A DNA stretch of 64,000 bases from Flaviramulus multivorans (GCF_021728415.1 NZ_JAKKDV010000003.1:1-64000), one strand, 5' to 3'; counted from the first letter of the stretch, positions 17,306 through 26,323 are shown. The notes: generated by a model not told the origin, from the letters alone. A program made the numbers and translations.

Positions 17306-17326
17306 ATTCTGAAACAAGTTCAGAAT
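17306..17326. repeat. Dispersed palindrome, copy 2 (inside rnpB, P19-like position)
   Basis: The core CTGAAACAAGTTCAG is extended by ATT on the left and AAT on the right, giving perfect 8-bp arms around the loop ACAAG. It lies between the 3' strand of P2 and the conserved CAGAATTCGGC block, where some bacterial RNase P RNAs have helix P19. Confidence 0.7.
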
Positions 17327-17364
17327 GAACAGAATTCGGCTTATAGATTTGCTTAAAAATAAAT

Positions 17365-17392
17365 AAACCCTTCTATGCTTATAGAAGGGTTT
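17365..17392 (-). terminator. Intrinsic terminator between rnpB and the convergent secreted-protein gene
   Basis: AAACCCTTCTAT (17365-17376) and ATAGAAGGGTTT (17381-17392) form a perfect 12-bp stem with a GCTT loop. On the minus strand the stem is followed by ATTTATTTTT, so it mainly serves the gene ending at 17419. It may also stop rnpB transcription from the other side. Confidence 0.8.
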
Positions 17393-17418
17393 ACCATTTA
17401 ATAAGTTAGGGTTAAGAA

Positions 17419-18171
17419 TTATTTTGGCGAATAATCTAAGTCTGGACGCATCTCTCCAGAAACTTCTTCAAATCTTGAAGCATAATTCATTACTTTACTA
17501 AATACTTCCCAACGTTCTTCTTGAGTTCCTAGTACCTTTTCATTTGCTTTTGCTCGAGTGGCACCATCAATTTCATCTTTAGCTGAAACAGCTACCAAAT
17601 AAAAGTCCTCAGCGGTACCAAACCCATTTCTATAAACGCGATAGTATTCTTTCGACCCTTTTTTAGAATAAAGCTCTTTTACTGCTTTCATACCTTCTCT
17701 TATTTTAGCTGCATTGGCAGGTGTAAAATAAATGTAGAAAAATTTGCGATAATTCTGACCATCCTGAGTCATTGAAATACCTTCGGGCATATAGGTCAAA
17801 TCTTCAACCAAAGTTATGGTGTACGTTGTATGCGAATCATAACATTTATCAAACGCTTGAAACATTTCACCAAATTTATCACCCATGGCTTTTGCCATAT
17901 CTGAAAATGGATTTTTATCTAATTCAGCAAAGTTTTCAAGAGGAGATATGTACAAATACCTCATATCATTAGTAGTAGCTGTAACCCATGATACTTGAAC
18001 ATTATGTTCTTTACAAGCCTCATTAAATGCCTTAGCAGCTGCTTCATATTCCATAATTTTTGATGGGTTTACGTTGTCTTGATGGACTTGAAACATCTGT
18101 TGTGCTTGTAAAGAGCTAACAGAAATGCAAAAGACTAATGCTAGTAATAGTGTCGATTTAATAGTTTTCAT
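17419..18171 (-). CDS. Secreted protein of unknown function (250 aa)
   Basis: The protein has a signal peptide (MKTIKSTLLLALVFCISVSS, cleavage near LQAQ). The mature part looks like two similar alpha/beta halves, each with an aromatic-rich strand followed by long helices (for example KIMEYEAAAKAFNEACKEHN and AAKIREGMKAVKELY). This resembles a tandem dimeric alpha/beta-barrel (NIPSNAP/ABM-like) fold, which is inference. It lies 29 bases after the NTF2-like lipoprotein gene, forming a two-gene unit, and is followed by a strong terminator. Confidence 0.82.
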   Translation of the reverse strand: MKTIKSTLLLALVFCISVSSLQAQQMFQVHQDNVNPSKIMEYEAAAKAFNEACKEHNVQVSWVTATTNDMRYLYISPLENFAELDKNPFSDMAKAMGDKFGEMFQAFDKCYDSHTTYTITLVEDLTYMPEGISMTQDGQNYRKFFYIYFTPANAAKIREGMKAVKELYSKKGSKEYYRVYRNGFGTAEDFYLVAVSAKDEIDGATRAKANEKVLGTQEERWEVFSKVMNYASRFEEVSGEMRPDLDYSPK

Positions 18172-18200
18172 AATTTGTAATTTTGGTTAATAGCTATTTG

Positions 18201-18722
18201 TTATTCTTCTTCGGTAGATTCTGTTTCTTGAGCTTCTGCAGCGGCGGCTAAAGCTGCAAATTCAGCATTCATCTCGGTAGCATCAAAGTAAACATGCTCT
18301 TCCACCATTTTCCCATCTACAAATTGTAAAGCGAGATGTACAGGTATAATTATTTCTTTATTGCTCGCAGCAAACGTGCCTTTGTGGGCAGCCCAATAGT
18401 AAACCCAAGTTTCATCTTCTTTGTCAAGAACCATCTCGATGTATTCTTTTTCATGATTGAATCCGTATGAAGACATAGCACTCGTCATTGCTTTTAATGC
18501 GACTACCCTATCTTCAATGTTGACTGGTTTAGTAGAATTCACATAAATTTTTGCGGTATCAGCAAAATGGCTTTTCCACGTGTCCCAATCACCTTTTTCG
18601 TAAGCTGCTATTCCAGCCTTTACTGTTTCAATTTCAGCTGAATCAGCGAAATAACGTTGTGGTTTGTTTTGACAAGCAATAAATACTATTAATGCTAATC
18701 CAATAAAAAAAAGTTTTCTCAT
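18201..18722 (-). CDS. NTF2/SnoaL-like lipoprotein
   Basis: The 173-aa protein has a lipoprotein signal with lipobox VFIAC (Cys near residue 17). After it comes a cone-shaped NTF2-like domain: ETVKAGIAAYEKGDWDTWKSHFADTAKIY-type opening helix, a central sheet with WVYYWAAHKGTF, and the closing strand MVEEHVYFDATEM. An alanine- and glutamate-rich tail ends in ESTEEE. Such domains bind small molecules or act as enzymes; the ligand is unknown. It is co-transcribed with the secreted protein downstream. Confidence 0.85.
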   Translation of the reverse strand: MRKLFFIGLALIVFIACQNKPQRYFADSAEIETVKAGIAAYEKGDWDTWKSHFADTAKIYVNSTKPVNIEDRVVALKAMTSAMSSYGFNHEKEYIEMVLDKEDETWVYYWAAHKGTFAASNKEIIIPVHLALQFVDGKMVEEHVYFDATEMNAEFAALAAAAEAQETESTEEE

Positions 18723-18894
18723 ATTATTTATGGTTTAAAAAGTTAGTATTAAAATTAATACCATAAACAAATGTTATAAAAAGAATGACTTTTTATTGCA
18801 GAGTGAAAAGTATGTATAGAGTCTGGGACTCTTAAGGAGAATACTAATATACTGAAAAAAAAGAGAATTATAGAAATAAAGTTTATAGGCTTAG

Positions 18895-19428
18895 TTATTC
18901 AAAGAAACTAAATACGCTTCCGCCATAGTTTTTTGAATAATTAAAGTTTTTTAGCTGAGATAAGTTAGTATGCTTTGAGTGCTCAATAATTAAAATACCA
19001 TTTTCAAACAATAGATTTTTTTGAAAAACGAGCTCTGGAATTTTTGAAAACTCCTCATCAGAAAAACTGTAAGGAGGGTCTGCAAAAATAATATCTGTTT
19101 GTAATGAAGATTTTTCTAAAAACTTAAACACATCACTCTTAATAGTTTGAATTGGCATTTCAAATGCCTCAGATGTTTGGTTGATAAATTTAATACATCC
19201 AAAATCTTGGTCAACACAAGTTATCTGTTCTACGCCTCTTGATGCAAATTCGTAACTAATATTGCCAGTTCCAGCAAACAAGTCTAACACAGAAATTTCA
19301 TCAAAATAATAAAGATTATTTATAATATTAAATAACGATTCTTTTGCCATGTCCGTGGTTGGACGCACAGGTAAATTCTTTGGCGCAATAATTTTTCTAC
19401 TTTTGTATTTTCCTGATATTATGCGCAT
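18895..19428 (-). CDS. rsmD: 16S rRNA (guanine(966)-N(2))-methyltransferase
   Basis: The 177-aa SAM-dependent enzyme methylates G966 of 16S rRNA in the small subunit. Motifs are clear: MRIISGKYKSRKI at the start, RPTTDMAKESLFNII, the SAM-binding DLFAGTGNISYEFASRG (about residues 49-65) and the catalytic ADPPYSF (about 116-122). Its ATG shares one base with the stop of the upstream DUF3822 gene (TAATG). The pair rsmD-DUF3822 is a regular arrangement in Bacteroidota. Confidence 0.95.
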   Translation of the reverse strand: MRIISGKYKSRKIIAPKNLPVRPTTDMAKESLFNIINNLYYFDEISVLDLFAGTGNISYEFASRGVEQITCVDQDFGCIKFINQTSEAFEMPIQTIKSDVFKFLEKSSLQTDIIFADPPYSFSDEEFSKIPELVFQKNLLFENGILIIEHSKHTNLSQLKNFNYSKNYGGSVFSFFE

Positions 19429-20249
19429 TAAAAACTTTTTATTAAAGCAAAATTTGAATAGCTTGATTTTGGTTTATCTTCAAAAGTATAAGAGTCTTGT
19501 CTATCGCTAAAACTAATATTTCTAATGTACGTATAGGCAATTTTATATAATTCGTCGTTTTTTGTAATGTCTCCAAGAAAAATTAAATTAAAGGTTTCTG
19601 GATTAAGTTCTAACTGTTCAGCAGTAAAAAGGATAAAGTATATAAAATCTTCTTTTGTCTGGTATTTAAATGTATTATAAAGTAATAATTTGGCTTTATC
19701 AACAATAATAATTTCAAAATGGTTTTTACTTACATTAACATAAACTTTTACAGTTTCTGAATGCTTTTCTAAAAGTAAAATATTTTCAATTAATATAGTA
19801 GATACATGTTTATATGTAAAAGCACCAAACTTATCGTAGATAAAATTATTCACGTTTATGTATGGCACATAAATATTTACACTATCATTTACCAAAAGTT
19901 CGTCGTAAGTTATGAAGTCTGATTTGAGTATTTTAGAATTAAATTTTAAATAATCTGCTAAGCAATCTTCTTTAAATAATGGTTTTGGTACTAATGCAGA
20001 AATATCATTATCATGTACAACACAAACTTCTGAAAACGGACCAGATAATGCTTTTTCTTTGCTAAATTCTGCTTTTAAATTATCTAAAATCTGTAACGGA
20101 TTTAAGTTTTTACTAAAGTGAATTTCTTTTAAAAACGTTATTGTATTGTCATTAGAATTTAGGATACAAAAAGAAAGTCCACTCAAACTTATTTGAATGG
20201 ACAGTTTTAAATTTGTTAGCTTGTTAGAACTTTTATTCTGCAGAGCCAT
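19428..20249 (-). CDS. DUF3822 family protein
   Basis: The 273-aa protein belongs to DUF3822, an actin/ASKHA-like family found beside rsmD in Bacteroidota. Recognisable features are LKLSIQISLSGLSFCILN at the start, VPKPLFKEDCLADYLKFN and the central YINVNNFIYDKFGAFTYKH block. No activity is known. It overlaps the upstream membrane-protein gene by 17 bases and rsmD by one base, so the three genes are translationally coupled. Confidence 0.85.
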   Translation of the reverse strand: MALQNKSSNKLTNLKLSIQISLSGLSFCILNSNDNTITFLKEIHFSKNLNPLQILDNLKAEFSKEKALSGPFSEVCVVHDNDISALVPKPLFKEDCLADYLKFNSKILKSDFITYDELLVNDSVNIYVPYINVNNFIYDKFGAFTYKHVSTILIENILLLEKHSETVKVYVNVSKNHFEIIIVDKAKLLLYNTFKYQTKEDFIYFILFTAEQLELNPETFNLIFLGDITKNDELYKIAYTYIRNISFSDRQDSYTFEDKPKSSYSNFALIKSF

Positions 20250-20970
20250 AAGTTTTTGGCCAGTTTCCGTTTGTGTTTACTTCATCCATTGAACCTACTT
20301 TCAACTTATCGCCATTAACACCATCCACCGATACAACTTGGTTTTCTTGCATTAGGAGGTCTTTATTTTGATCAAATAAAATAACATTTTTTAAAACCGA
20401 AGCTTCAAAAACTGGTATTTTAATATTGTTTTGCTCAATAAATCCAGCTTGTAATTTAAACTTTGCCCCGTCTTCACCAACAGGTACATTCATCATAGTC
20501 TTATACCTAGGGGATGTTTTAAATAAAGAATCTTTAACAGATGCAAACCCTAAAGTATCAATTACTACAATATCTTTATGTGTATCTACACCATATCTTT
20601 TTGTTAACTCTACATCAAGGATACTCGAGTCACGACGTTGTGTAATGGTAAATTGCGCAGTATCTATAAATTTAACCAGATTATCAAAATTATCAGCAAA
20701 CTTACCAGTTACCTGTCTATGAGCTAATTGGGCATCTCTTATATCTTTTAAACTTTCAATTACTACAGCATAACGCTTGTTCTTAACTTTGTTGAACTGA
20801 ATAGGTTCGTAGATAGACATATAGGTCTGGTAACCTAAAAATGCTATTAATACCCACAAGACTACGTTTAGTATAGGCTTAAATTTTTGAGGTATGAATT
20901 TATCAACTAACTTCACTAAGCCAATTGTAACTAATATCACTGCAACGGCAACAAGAATAAATTTTAACAT
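20233..20970 (-). CDS. Membrane-anchored hypothetical protein (245 aa)
   Basis: Two N-terminal membrane helices (about residues 2-20 and 34-52) are followed by a soluble domain of about 190 residues. This contains a helix (YAVVIESLKDIRDAQLAHRQ) that resembles the start of pilin-like or type II secretion pseudopilin-like proteins, and then beta strands. The family is conserved in Flavobacteriia next to DUF3822 and rsmD to my knowledge, but its function is unknown. It has its own promoter at 21009-21043, back to back with that of the helicase. Confidence 0.8.
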   Translation of the reverse strand: MLKFILVAVAVILVTIGLVKLVDKFIPQKFKPILNVVLWVLIAFLGYQTYMSIYEPIQFNKVKNKRYAVVIESLKDIRDAQLAHRQVTGKFADNFDNLVKFIDTAQFTITQRRDSSILDVELTKRYGVDTHKDIVVIDTLGFASVKDSLFKTSPRYKTMMNVPVGEDGAKFKLQAGFIEQNNIKIPVFEASVLKNVILFDQNKDLLMQENQVVSVDGVNGDKLKVGSMDEVNTNGNWPKTYGSAE

Positions 20971-21008
20971 AGTCTGTTTTAATTAAAAAAGTTATTAATG
21001 GTATTTAG

Positions 21009-21043
21009 CAAATCTACAATTTTTTTTTAATCGTAAAAACCAA
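21009..21043 (-). promoter_or_regulatory. Promoter of the membrane protein-DUF3822-rsmD unit
   Basis: On the minus strand a -33 TTG (21041-21043) is followed after 24 bases by TAGATTTG (21009-21016), an exact -7 match. The spacing is one base longer than the usual 17-23. Confidence 0.5.
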
Positions 21044-21062
21044 TAGTAGTAAAAATCATTTC

Positions 21063-21070
21063 TATCTTTG
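21063..21070 (+). promoter_or_regulatory. -7 promoter element for the RecD-like helicase
   Basis: TATCTTTG matches TAnnTTTG exactly and ends 28 bases before the ATG at 21099. No -33 TTG is evident. Confidence 0.5.
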
Positions 21071-21098
21071 AATAATTTATTAAAAGGAACCTCTTTAA

Positions 21099-22523
21099 AT
21101 GACCGCATCCGAATTCTATTCCATTATAAAACAACAGTTTCCGTTCCATCCAACCATAAAACAGAATATTGTCCTTCAACAACTTTCGGAGTTTATTTTT
21201 AGTAAGGACAACAATGCACTATATTTATTAAAAGGCTATGCTGGTACTGGTAAAACAACGATTATTGGTAGTATTGTAACTAATCTTTGGAAAGCGAAAA
21301 AGAGTGCTGTTTTAATGGCTCCAACAGGTAGAGCCGCCAAAGTAATATCAAATTACTCAGGAAAAGAAGCATTTACAATTCATAAAAAGATTTACTTTCC
21401 TAAAAAGGAAAAAAATGGGGGTGTTAAATTCGTATTACAACCAAATAAACATAAAAATACCATTTTTATAGTAGATGAAGCGTCAATGATTCCCGATACA
21501 CCTGGAGAATCTAAACTTTTTGAAAATGGCTCGCTGCTTGATGATTTAATGCAATATGTTTATTCGGGGCATCAATGTAAATTACTTTTAATTGGTGATA
21601 CAGCCCAATTACCACCTGTTAAATTAGACTTAAGCCCTGCCCTTAATGAAGATTCACTGAGTTTAAACTACAATAAACTGGTTACAAAAATGGAACTTGA
21701 CGAAGTTGTAAGACAAGAACAAAACTCAGGGATTCTTGAAAATGCGACGGTTTTAAGAGAAGCTTTATCTAATTCTTTTCATAACTCATTTAAATTTGAC
21801 ATAAATGGATTTAAAGATATTATTAGGCTAATTGATGGGCATGAAATTATGGATGCAATAAATGATGCTTACAGCGATTTAGGAAAAGAAGAAACAGCTA
21901 TAATTGTAAGAAGTAATAAACGCGCTAATTTGTATAATCAACAAATTAGAAATCGTATTTTATTTAATGAAAATGAGCTGACTCCAGGTGACTATCTAAT
22001 GGTGGTTAAAAACAATTATTTCTGGATAAAACCAACAACCGAAGCAGGTTTTATTGCTAATGGAGATATTATTGAGGTACTCGAAATATTCAAAATTGAA
22101 GAGTTATATGGATTCCGCTTTGCAGAAGTTAAAGTTAGAATGGTAGACTACCCTAAAATGCGTTCTTTTGAAACCGTTTTGTTGTTAGATACTATTGAAG
22201 CAGAATCACCTTCATTGCCTTACGAAGATTCAAATAGATTATACCAAGAAGTGCAAAAAGATTATGAAGATGAAACCAGTAATTATCGAAAATTTTTAAA
22301 GATTAAAGGAAACAAACATTTTAACGCTTTACAGGTTAAATTCTCGTATGCAATTACATGTCATAAATCTCAAGGAGGACAGTGGCATACAGTTTTTGTA
22401 GAGCAACCCTATTTACCAAATGGTATAGACAAAGAGTATTTACGTTGGCTATATACCGCCGTTACCAGAGCCAAAGAAAAATTGTATCTTATTGGCTTTA
22501 AAGATGATTTTTTTGAAGACTAA
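21099..22523 (+). CDS. RecD-like ATP-dependent DNA helicase (SF1B)
   Basis: The 474-aa protein has Walker A GYAGTGKTT (residues 46-54), GRAAKVIS, the DEAS Walker B in IFIVDEASMIPD, LLIGDTAQLPPV, and the C-terminal UvrD-like block YAITCHKSQGGQW with YTAVTRAKEKLYLIGF. This is the stand-alone RecD/exodeoxyribonuclease V alpha-type helicase found throughout Bacteroidota, shorter than RecD2 (about 700 aa) and without its N-terminal HhH part. It likely unwinds DNA 5'-3' in repair. DUF4126 follows after 9 bases. Confidence 0.9.
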   Translation: MTASEFYSIIKQQFPFHPTIKQNIVLQQLSEFIFSKDNNALYLLKGYAGTGKTTIIGSIVTNLWKAKKSAVLMAPTGRAAKVISNYSGKEAFTIHKKIYFPKKEKNGGVKFVLQPNKHKNTIFIVDEASMIPDTPGESKLFENGSLLDDLMQYVYSGHQCKLLLIGDTAQLPPVKLDLSPALNEDSLSLNYNKLVTKMELDEVVRQEQNSGILENATVLREALSNSFHNSFKFDINGFKDIIRLIDGHEIMDAINDAYSDLGKEETAIIVRSNKRANLYNQQIRNRILFNENELTPGDYLMVVKNNYFWIKPTTEAGFIANGDIIEVLEIFKIEELYGFRFAEVKVRMVDYPKMRSFETVLLLDTIEAESPSLPYEDSNRLYQEVQKDYEDETSNYRKFLKIKGNKHFNALQVKFSYAITCHKSQGGQWHTVFVEQPYLPNGIDKEYLRWLYTAVTRAKEKLYLIGFKDDFFED

Positions 22524-22532
22524 ACTTTTTAT

Positions 22533-23099
22533 ATGACATTTGAGACGATTATTAGCATTTGTTTGGGTATTGGTTTGTCCGCATCTGTGGGTTTCAGAGT
22601 TTTTCTGCCATTATTTGCGTTGAGTCTTGCTTCTTATTTTGATGTTTGGCAACTCAATGAATCTTGGCAATGGATTGGTAGTGCTACGGCATTAATTACT
22701 TTAGGTGTTGCTACCTTGGTAGAAATATTTGCTTATTTCATTCCATATATTGACAATTTACTGGATACGATTTCAGTGCCTTTGGCAGCATTGGCCGGAA
22801 CAGCCATTATGTTATCTACGGTTGCCGATTTAAGCCCAGTAATTACTTGGTCATTAGCTATTATAGCTGGTGGTGGAACGGCCGCGGCTATCTCGGGGTC
22901 ATCAAGTGCAACACGAATAACTTCAACAGCAACTACTGGTGGTTTTGCAAATCCAATTGTTTCAACCGTTGAAACTGGTACATCACTAGTTATGTCTATA
23001 ATTTCAATTTTTTTACCATTTCTAGCTTTTATTTTAGTTATTATAATCTTGTTTGTTATTTACAAATTATATATAAAGTTTAGACCGTCTAAAACTTAA
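22533..23099 (+). CDS. DUF4126 membrane protein
   Basis: The 188-aa protein has about five hydrophobic segments and the glycine/alanine-rich DUF4126 signature (ICLGIGLSASVGFRVFLPLF at residues 8-27; AGGGTAAAISGSSSATR about 111-127). It ends in a basic tail. The family has no established function; a small channel or transporter is possible. It begins 9 bases after the helicase gene, so both are on one transcript, though a functional link is not obvious. Confidence 0.85.
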   Translation: MTFETIISICLGIGLSASVGFRVFLPLFALSLASYFDVWQLNESWQWIGSATALITLGVATLVEIFAYFIPYIDNLLDTISVPLAALAGTAIMLSTVADLSPVITWSLAIIAGGGTAAAISGSSSATRITSTATTGGFANPIVSTVETGTSLVMSIISIFLPFLAFILVIIILFVIYKLYIKFRPSKT

Positions 23100-23117
23100 A
23101 ATCTTTAATATTTATAG

Positions 23118-23125
23118 TATTTTTG
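23118..23125 (+). promoter_or_regulatory. -7 promoter element for kdsB
   Basis: TATTTTTG is an exact TAnnTTTG match ending 21 bases before the ATG at 23147, giving a leader of about 15 bases. Confidence 0.5.
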
Positions 23126-23146
23126 AAGTATATTTTAATAATGTAG

Positions 23147-23875
23147 ATGAAAATAATTTCCATGATTCCTGCACGTTATAGTGCAACGCGGTTTCCAGGT
23201 AAGCTTATGCAAGACCTTAATGGTAAAACAGTAATTCTTCGAACTTACGAAGCAACCGTTGCTACCAATTTATTTGATGATGTGTTTGTTGTAACCGATA
23301 ATTCAATTATCTATAACGAAATAACAAATCATGGAGGTAAAGCCATAATGAGTAAAAAAGAGCATGATTGTGGAAGTGATAGGATAGCTGAAGCAGTTGA
23401 GTTTTTAGATATTGATGTGGTTATTAATGTACAAGGTGATGAGCCATTTACGGATAGAGAATCTTTATCTAAGCTTATAAATGTTTTTAAAAGTGACCCG
23501 AATAAGGAAGTAGACTTAGCTTCATTAATGGTGCATATTACCGATGAGGACGAAATTAATAATCCTAATACCGTAAAAGTTATTGTCGATAACAATAATT
23601 TTGCGTTGTACTTTTCCCGTAGCCCAATTCCATACCCAAGAGATAAAACAGTAGATGTGAAATATTATAAACACAAAGGTGTTTATGCCTTTAGAAAACA
23701 AGCCATTTTAGATTTTTATCGTTTACCGATGCTAACGCTTGAAGCTTCTGAAAAACTGGAACAGTTACGTTATTTAGAATACGGCAAGCGAATTAAAATG
23801 GTTGAGACCGATGTACAAGGAGTTGAAATTGATACTCCTGAAGATTTAGAACGTGCCAAAAAACTATGGAAATAG
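23147..23875 (+). CDS. kdsB: 3-deoxy-manno-octulosonate cytidylyltransferase (CMP-Kdo synthetase)
   Basis: The 242-aa enzyme activates Kdo (or its 8-amino form) with CTP for lipid A glycosylation. The nucleotide-binding opening [15 protein letters not shown] lies at residues 7-21, and the metal/nucleotide motif [10 protein letters not shown] at about 90-99. RSPIPYPRD and the C-terminal VDTPEDLE-like [13 protein letters not shown] complete the family pattern. It overlaps the HAD phosphatase by 10 bases. A KdnB-like Kdo 8-oxidase lies 1.4 kb downstream, so the real substrate may be 8-amino-Kdo. Confidence 0.96.
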   Translation: MKIISMIPARYSATRFPGKLMQDLNGKTVILRTYEATVATNLFDDVFVVTDNSIIYNEITNHGGKAIMSKKEHDCGSDRIAEAVEFLDIDVVINVQGDEPFTDRESLSKLINVFKSDPNKEVDLASLMVHITDEDEINNPNTVKVIVDNNNFALYFSRSPIPYPRDKTVDVKYYKHKGVYAFRKQAILDFYRLPMLTLEASEKLEQLRYLEYGKRIKMVETDVQGVEIDTPEDLERAKKLWK

Positions 23876-24570
23876 ATTATAAAAAAATAAAAGTTATTGG
23901 CTTTGATGCTGACGATACCCTTTGGGTAAATGAAACGTATTTTAGAGATGCCGAAATAGAGTTTGGGAAGCTATTATCTAGTTATGAAACTATTAATAAA
24001 ATAGACCAAGAACTCTTTAAAATGGAGATGAAAAACCTAGATTTATATGGTTATGGTGTTAAGGCTTTTATCTTGTCAATGATAGAGTCGGCTCTGGAGA
24101 TATCAAATCATCAGGTTTCTACAAAAACTATTGAGGCTATTCTAAACATTGGTAAAAACATGTTGAATAAGCCTGTTGAATTATTGGATGGGGTTGAAGA
24201 AGTATTAAAAACATTATCAAAAAAATATAGAATAATTTTAGCTACAAAAGGCGATTTACTTGACCAAGAACGTAAACTAGAAAAATCTGGTTTAACTGAT
24301 TATTTTCATCATATAGAAGTTTTGAGCGATAAAAAAGAAGCCAATTATTCAAAACTGTTAAATCATTTAGACATAAAACCTTCGGAGTTCTTAATGATCG
24401 GAAATTCATTGAAATCAGATATTTTACCACTAGTAAATATCAAGGCACACGCTATTCATATTCCTTTCCATACAACTTGGGCACATGAGCAAGTAAGTGA
24501 AGCCGAAACCAATGGGAAAGCTTATAAAACTATAAATACCTTAACAGAATTATTAAAAATATTGAATTAG
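23866..24570 (+). CDS. HAD-superfamily hydrolase with helical cap
   Basis: The 234-aa protein has HAD motif [10 protein letters not shown] (residues 12-20), a helical cap domain of about 80 residues, motif II/III region RIILATKGD and motif [16 protein letters not shown]. The cap makes it unlike KdsC (Kdo-8-phosphate phosphatase), which is shorter and capless, despite the kdsB neighbour. The substrate is unknown; nucleotide or sugar phosphates are usual. It overlaps kdsB by 10 bases and is followed after 4 bases by the CAT-fold gene. Confidence 0.88.
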   Translation: MEIDYKKIKVIGFDADDTLWVNETYFRDAEIEFGKLLSSYETINKIDQELFKMEMKNLDLYGYGVKAFILSMIESALEISNHQVSTKTIEAILNIGKNMLNKPVELLDGVEEVLKTLSKKYRIILATKGDLLDQERKLEKSGLTDYFHHIEVLSDKKEANYSKLLNHLDIKPSEFLMIGNSLKSDILPLVNIKAHAIHIPFHTTWAHEQVSEAETNGKAYKTINTLTELLKILN

Positions 24571-24574
24571 CATT

Positions 24575-25192
24575 TTGAGGATTATTGATTTAAATACATG
24601 GAATAGAAAACGTCATTTCGAGCATTTTTCAGCTTTATCAGACCCGTATTTCGCAATTACTTTACCTTTTAATGTTACCAAAGCATATAACTTCTCAAAA
24701 GAAAATGGTATTAGCTTTTTTGCAAAATATTTGCACGATTGTATGCGAGCAATTAATTCGGTAGATAACTTAAAATATAGAATTGAAAACAATAACGTGG
24801 TTGAGTATGATTTTATTCATGCTTCTCCAACCATAATGAGAAGTGATAATACATATGGTTTTTCATTCATTAATTATGATGAAGATTTGCATGTGTTTAT
24901 TAAAAATATTGAAAGTGAAAAAAATAGAATAAATAATACGGATGATTTATATCCGCCAAAGAACGGTTTAGACTGTATACATTGTTCTGCAATGCCTTGG
25001 TTTAATTTTTCAAGCACAAAAGAACCCGTATCTGGTATATTAGATTCAGTGCCCAAAATAGCTTTTAGCAAAGCAACAACTGTTAATAACGAATTGATAA
25101 TGAATGTATCTATTAACGTGAATCATGCATTAGTTGATGGATATCATATTGGATTATTTTCAGAAAAATTTCAAAGCTATTTAAACCAATAG
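24575..25192 (+). CDS. CatA-like O-acetyltransferase (chloramphenicol acetyltransferase fold)
   Basis: The 205-aa protein keeps the family start (IDLNTWNRKRHFEHF) and the catalytic histidine in NHALVDGYHIG (about residues 183-193). The first His of the usual HHxxxDG is replaced by Asn. It begins with TTG at 24575; there is no in-frame ATG before the conserved NTWNRK block, so the unusual start is well supported. Length is close to that of classical CAT (about 215). As part of a chromosomal flavobacterial operon, acetylation of a cell metabolite or sugar is likelier than drug resistance, but this is inference. Confidence 0.85.
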   Translation: MRIIDLNTWNRKRHFEHFSALSDPYFAITLPFNVTKAYNFSKENGISFFAKYLHDCMRAINSVDNLKYRIENNNVVEYDFIHASPTIMRSDNTYGFSFINYDEDLHVFIKNIESEKNRINNTDDLYPPKNGLDCIHCSAMPWFNFSSTKEPVSGILDSVPKIAFSKATTVNNELIMNVSINVNHALVDGYHIGLFSEKFQSYLNQ

Positions 25193-25240
25193 ATTATAAA
25201 ATAATGGTATTTTTATCAATCGAAAAAGAAAACGAATTAC

Positions 25241-26323
25241 ATGAGTTATAAGAACTTTCCAATGGTACCAAGAGTTATTTTTGGTAGAGGTAGTTTTAAT
25301 CAAATAAACGAAGTTTTAGCCCCAAAACGCTTAAGCATTGACGCTCCATTTATATTTTTAATTGATGATGTGTTTAAAAGCAATGCTTGGTTAACATCTA
25401 GAATACAATTAGCCTACGGTGATAGAATTATCTTTATTTCAGCTAAAGAAGAACCGAAAACCTCTCAGGTCGACGCCCTTGTTGAAGATATAATATTAAT
25501 GAGTAAAGATAGACCTTCAGGAATCATAGGAATTGGAGGAGGGACCTTGTTAGATTTAGCCAAAGCAGTATCTATTATGCTTACAAATAAGGGTGAAGCT
25601 AAAGACTATCAAGGATGGGATTTGGTAAAAAACCCAGCAATTTATCACGTTGGGATTCCTACTATATCCGGAACTGGAGCCGAGGTCTCAAGAACGACTG
25701 TGCTCACAGGACCAGAAAAAAAATTGGGAATAAATTCAGATTATACACCTTTTGACCAGGTTATTTTAGATTCTGAACTTACTAAAGATGTGCCAAAAGA
25801 TCAGTGGTTTTACACGGGTATGGATTGTTATATTCATTGTGTAGAATCTTTAACGGGTACTTACCTAAACGCCTTTAGTGAAAGTTATGGAAATATGGCT
25901 TTAGAGTTGTGTAAAGAAATCTATTTTGAAAATAATCTTTCAAATATTGAAGCTCAAGAAAAGCTTATGATGGCCTCATGGCATGGTGGCATGAGCATTG
26001 TGTATTCTCAAGTTGGTATTGCTCACGCAATGAGTTATGGGCTATCTTATTTACTTGGTACAAAACACGGAATTGGTAATTGTATTGTTTTTAATCATTT
26101 AGAAGAATTTTACCCGGAAGGGGTGAAGCTTTTTAAACAAATGATGGCAAAACATGATATTGAATTACCTAAAGGTATTTGTGCTAATTTAAATGATACT
26201 CAATTGGATACCATGATTAATGTTGCTCTTAGTCTTGTTCCTCTATGGGAAAATGCATTAGGTGATGGTTGGAAAAAAATAATTACTCCTGATAAATTAA
26301 AGAATTTATATCTGAAAATGTAA
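25241..26323 (+). CDS. Iron-containing alcohol dehydrogenase, KdnB-like (Kdo 8-oxidase)
   Basis: The 360-aa protein has the family-III dehydrogenase fold, with the NAD-binding GIGGGTLLDLAKAV at about 97-110, GTGAEVSRT, and metal-ligand segments GMDCYIHCVES, GIAHAMSYG and TKHGIGN. The opening FPMVPRVIFGRGSFNQINEVLAPKR, seen in parts, resembles KdnB. That enzyme oxidises C8 of Kdo before transamination by KdnA to 8-amino-Kdo. The kdsB neighbourhood supports this. No KdnA-type aminotransferase is in the window. The acyltransferase gene follows after one base. Confidence 0.75.
   Translation: MSYKNFPMVPRVIFGRGSFNQINEVLAPKRLSIDAPFIFLIDDVFKSNAWLTSRIQLAYGDRIIFISAKEEPKTSQVDALVEDIILMSKDRPSGIIGIGGGTLLDLAKAVSIMLTNKGEAKDYQGWDLVKNPAIYHVGIPTISGTGAEVSRTTVLTGPEKKLGINSDYTPFDQVILDSELTKDVPKDQWFYTGMDCYIHCVESLTGTYLNAFSESYGNMALELCKEIYFENNLSNIEAQEKLMMASWHGGMSIVYSQVGIAHAMSYGLSYLLGTKHGIGNCIVFNHLEEFYPEGVKLFKQMMAKHDIELPKGICANLNDTQLDTMINVALSLVPLWENALGDGWKKIITPDKLKNLYLKM

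Larger units (their letters stand above)
16951..17356 (+). ncRNA. rnpB: RNase P RNA (class A)
   Basis: This is the catalytic RNA of RNase P, which cuts tRNA 5' leaders. Conserved blocks seen are GAGGAAAGTCCGAAC (about 17056), AGTGCAACAGAAAG, GGTAAACTC and CAGAATTCGGCTTATAG near the 3' end. The closing helix P1 pairs AAGTAAATC (16951-16959) with GATTTGCTT (17346-17354). P2 pairs CCTTATC (16962-16968) with GATAAGG (17275-17281). Three hairpins with CTGAA/TTCAG arms lie at 16975-16993, 17031-17050 and 17306-17326. Two of them carry a palindrome that recurs at 35330. The 3' end is estimated from P1. Confidence 0.95.

Noticed and set aside
23866-24570. HAD protein next to kdsB as KdsC (Kdo-8-phosphate phosphatase)
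   Set aside because: KdsC is about 175 residues without a cap. This protein has 234 residues with a helical cap, so only a general HAD assignment is supported.
24575-25192. CAT-fold gene as a chloramphenicol resistance gene
   Set aside because: It lies in a chromosomal operon without mobile signatures, and the HHxxxDG motif has Asn in the first place; the fold alone does not show resistance.
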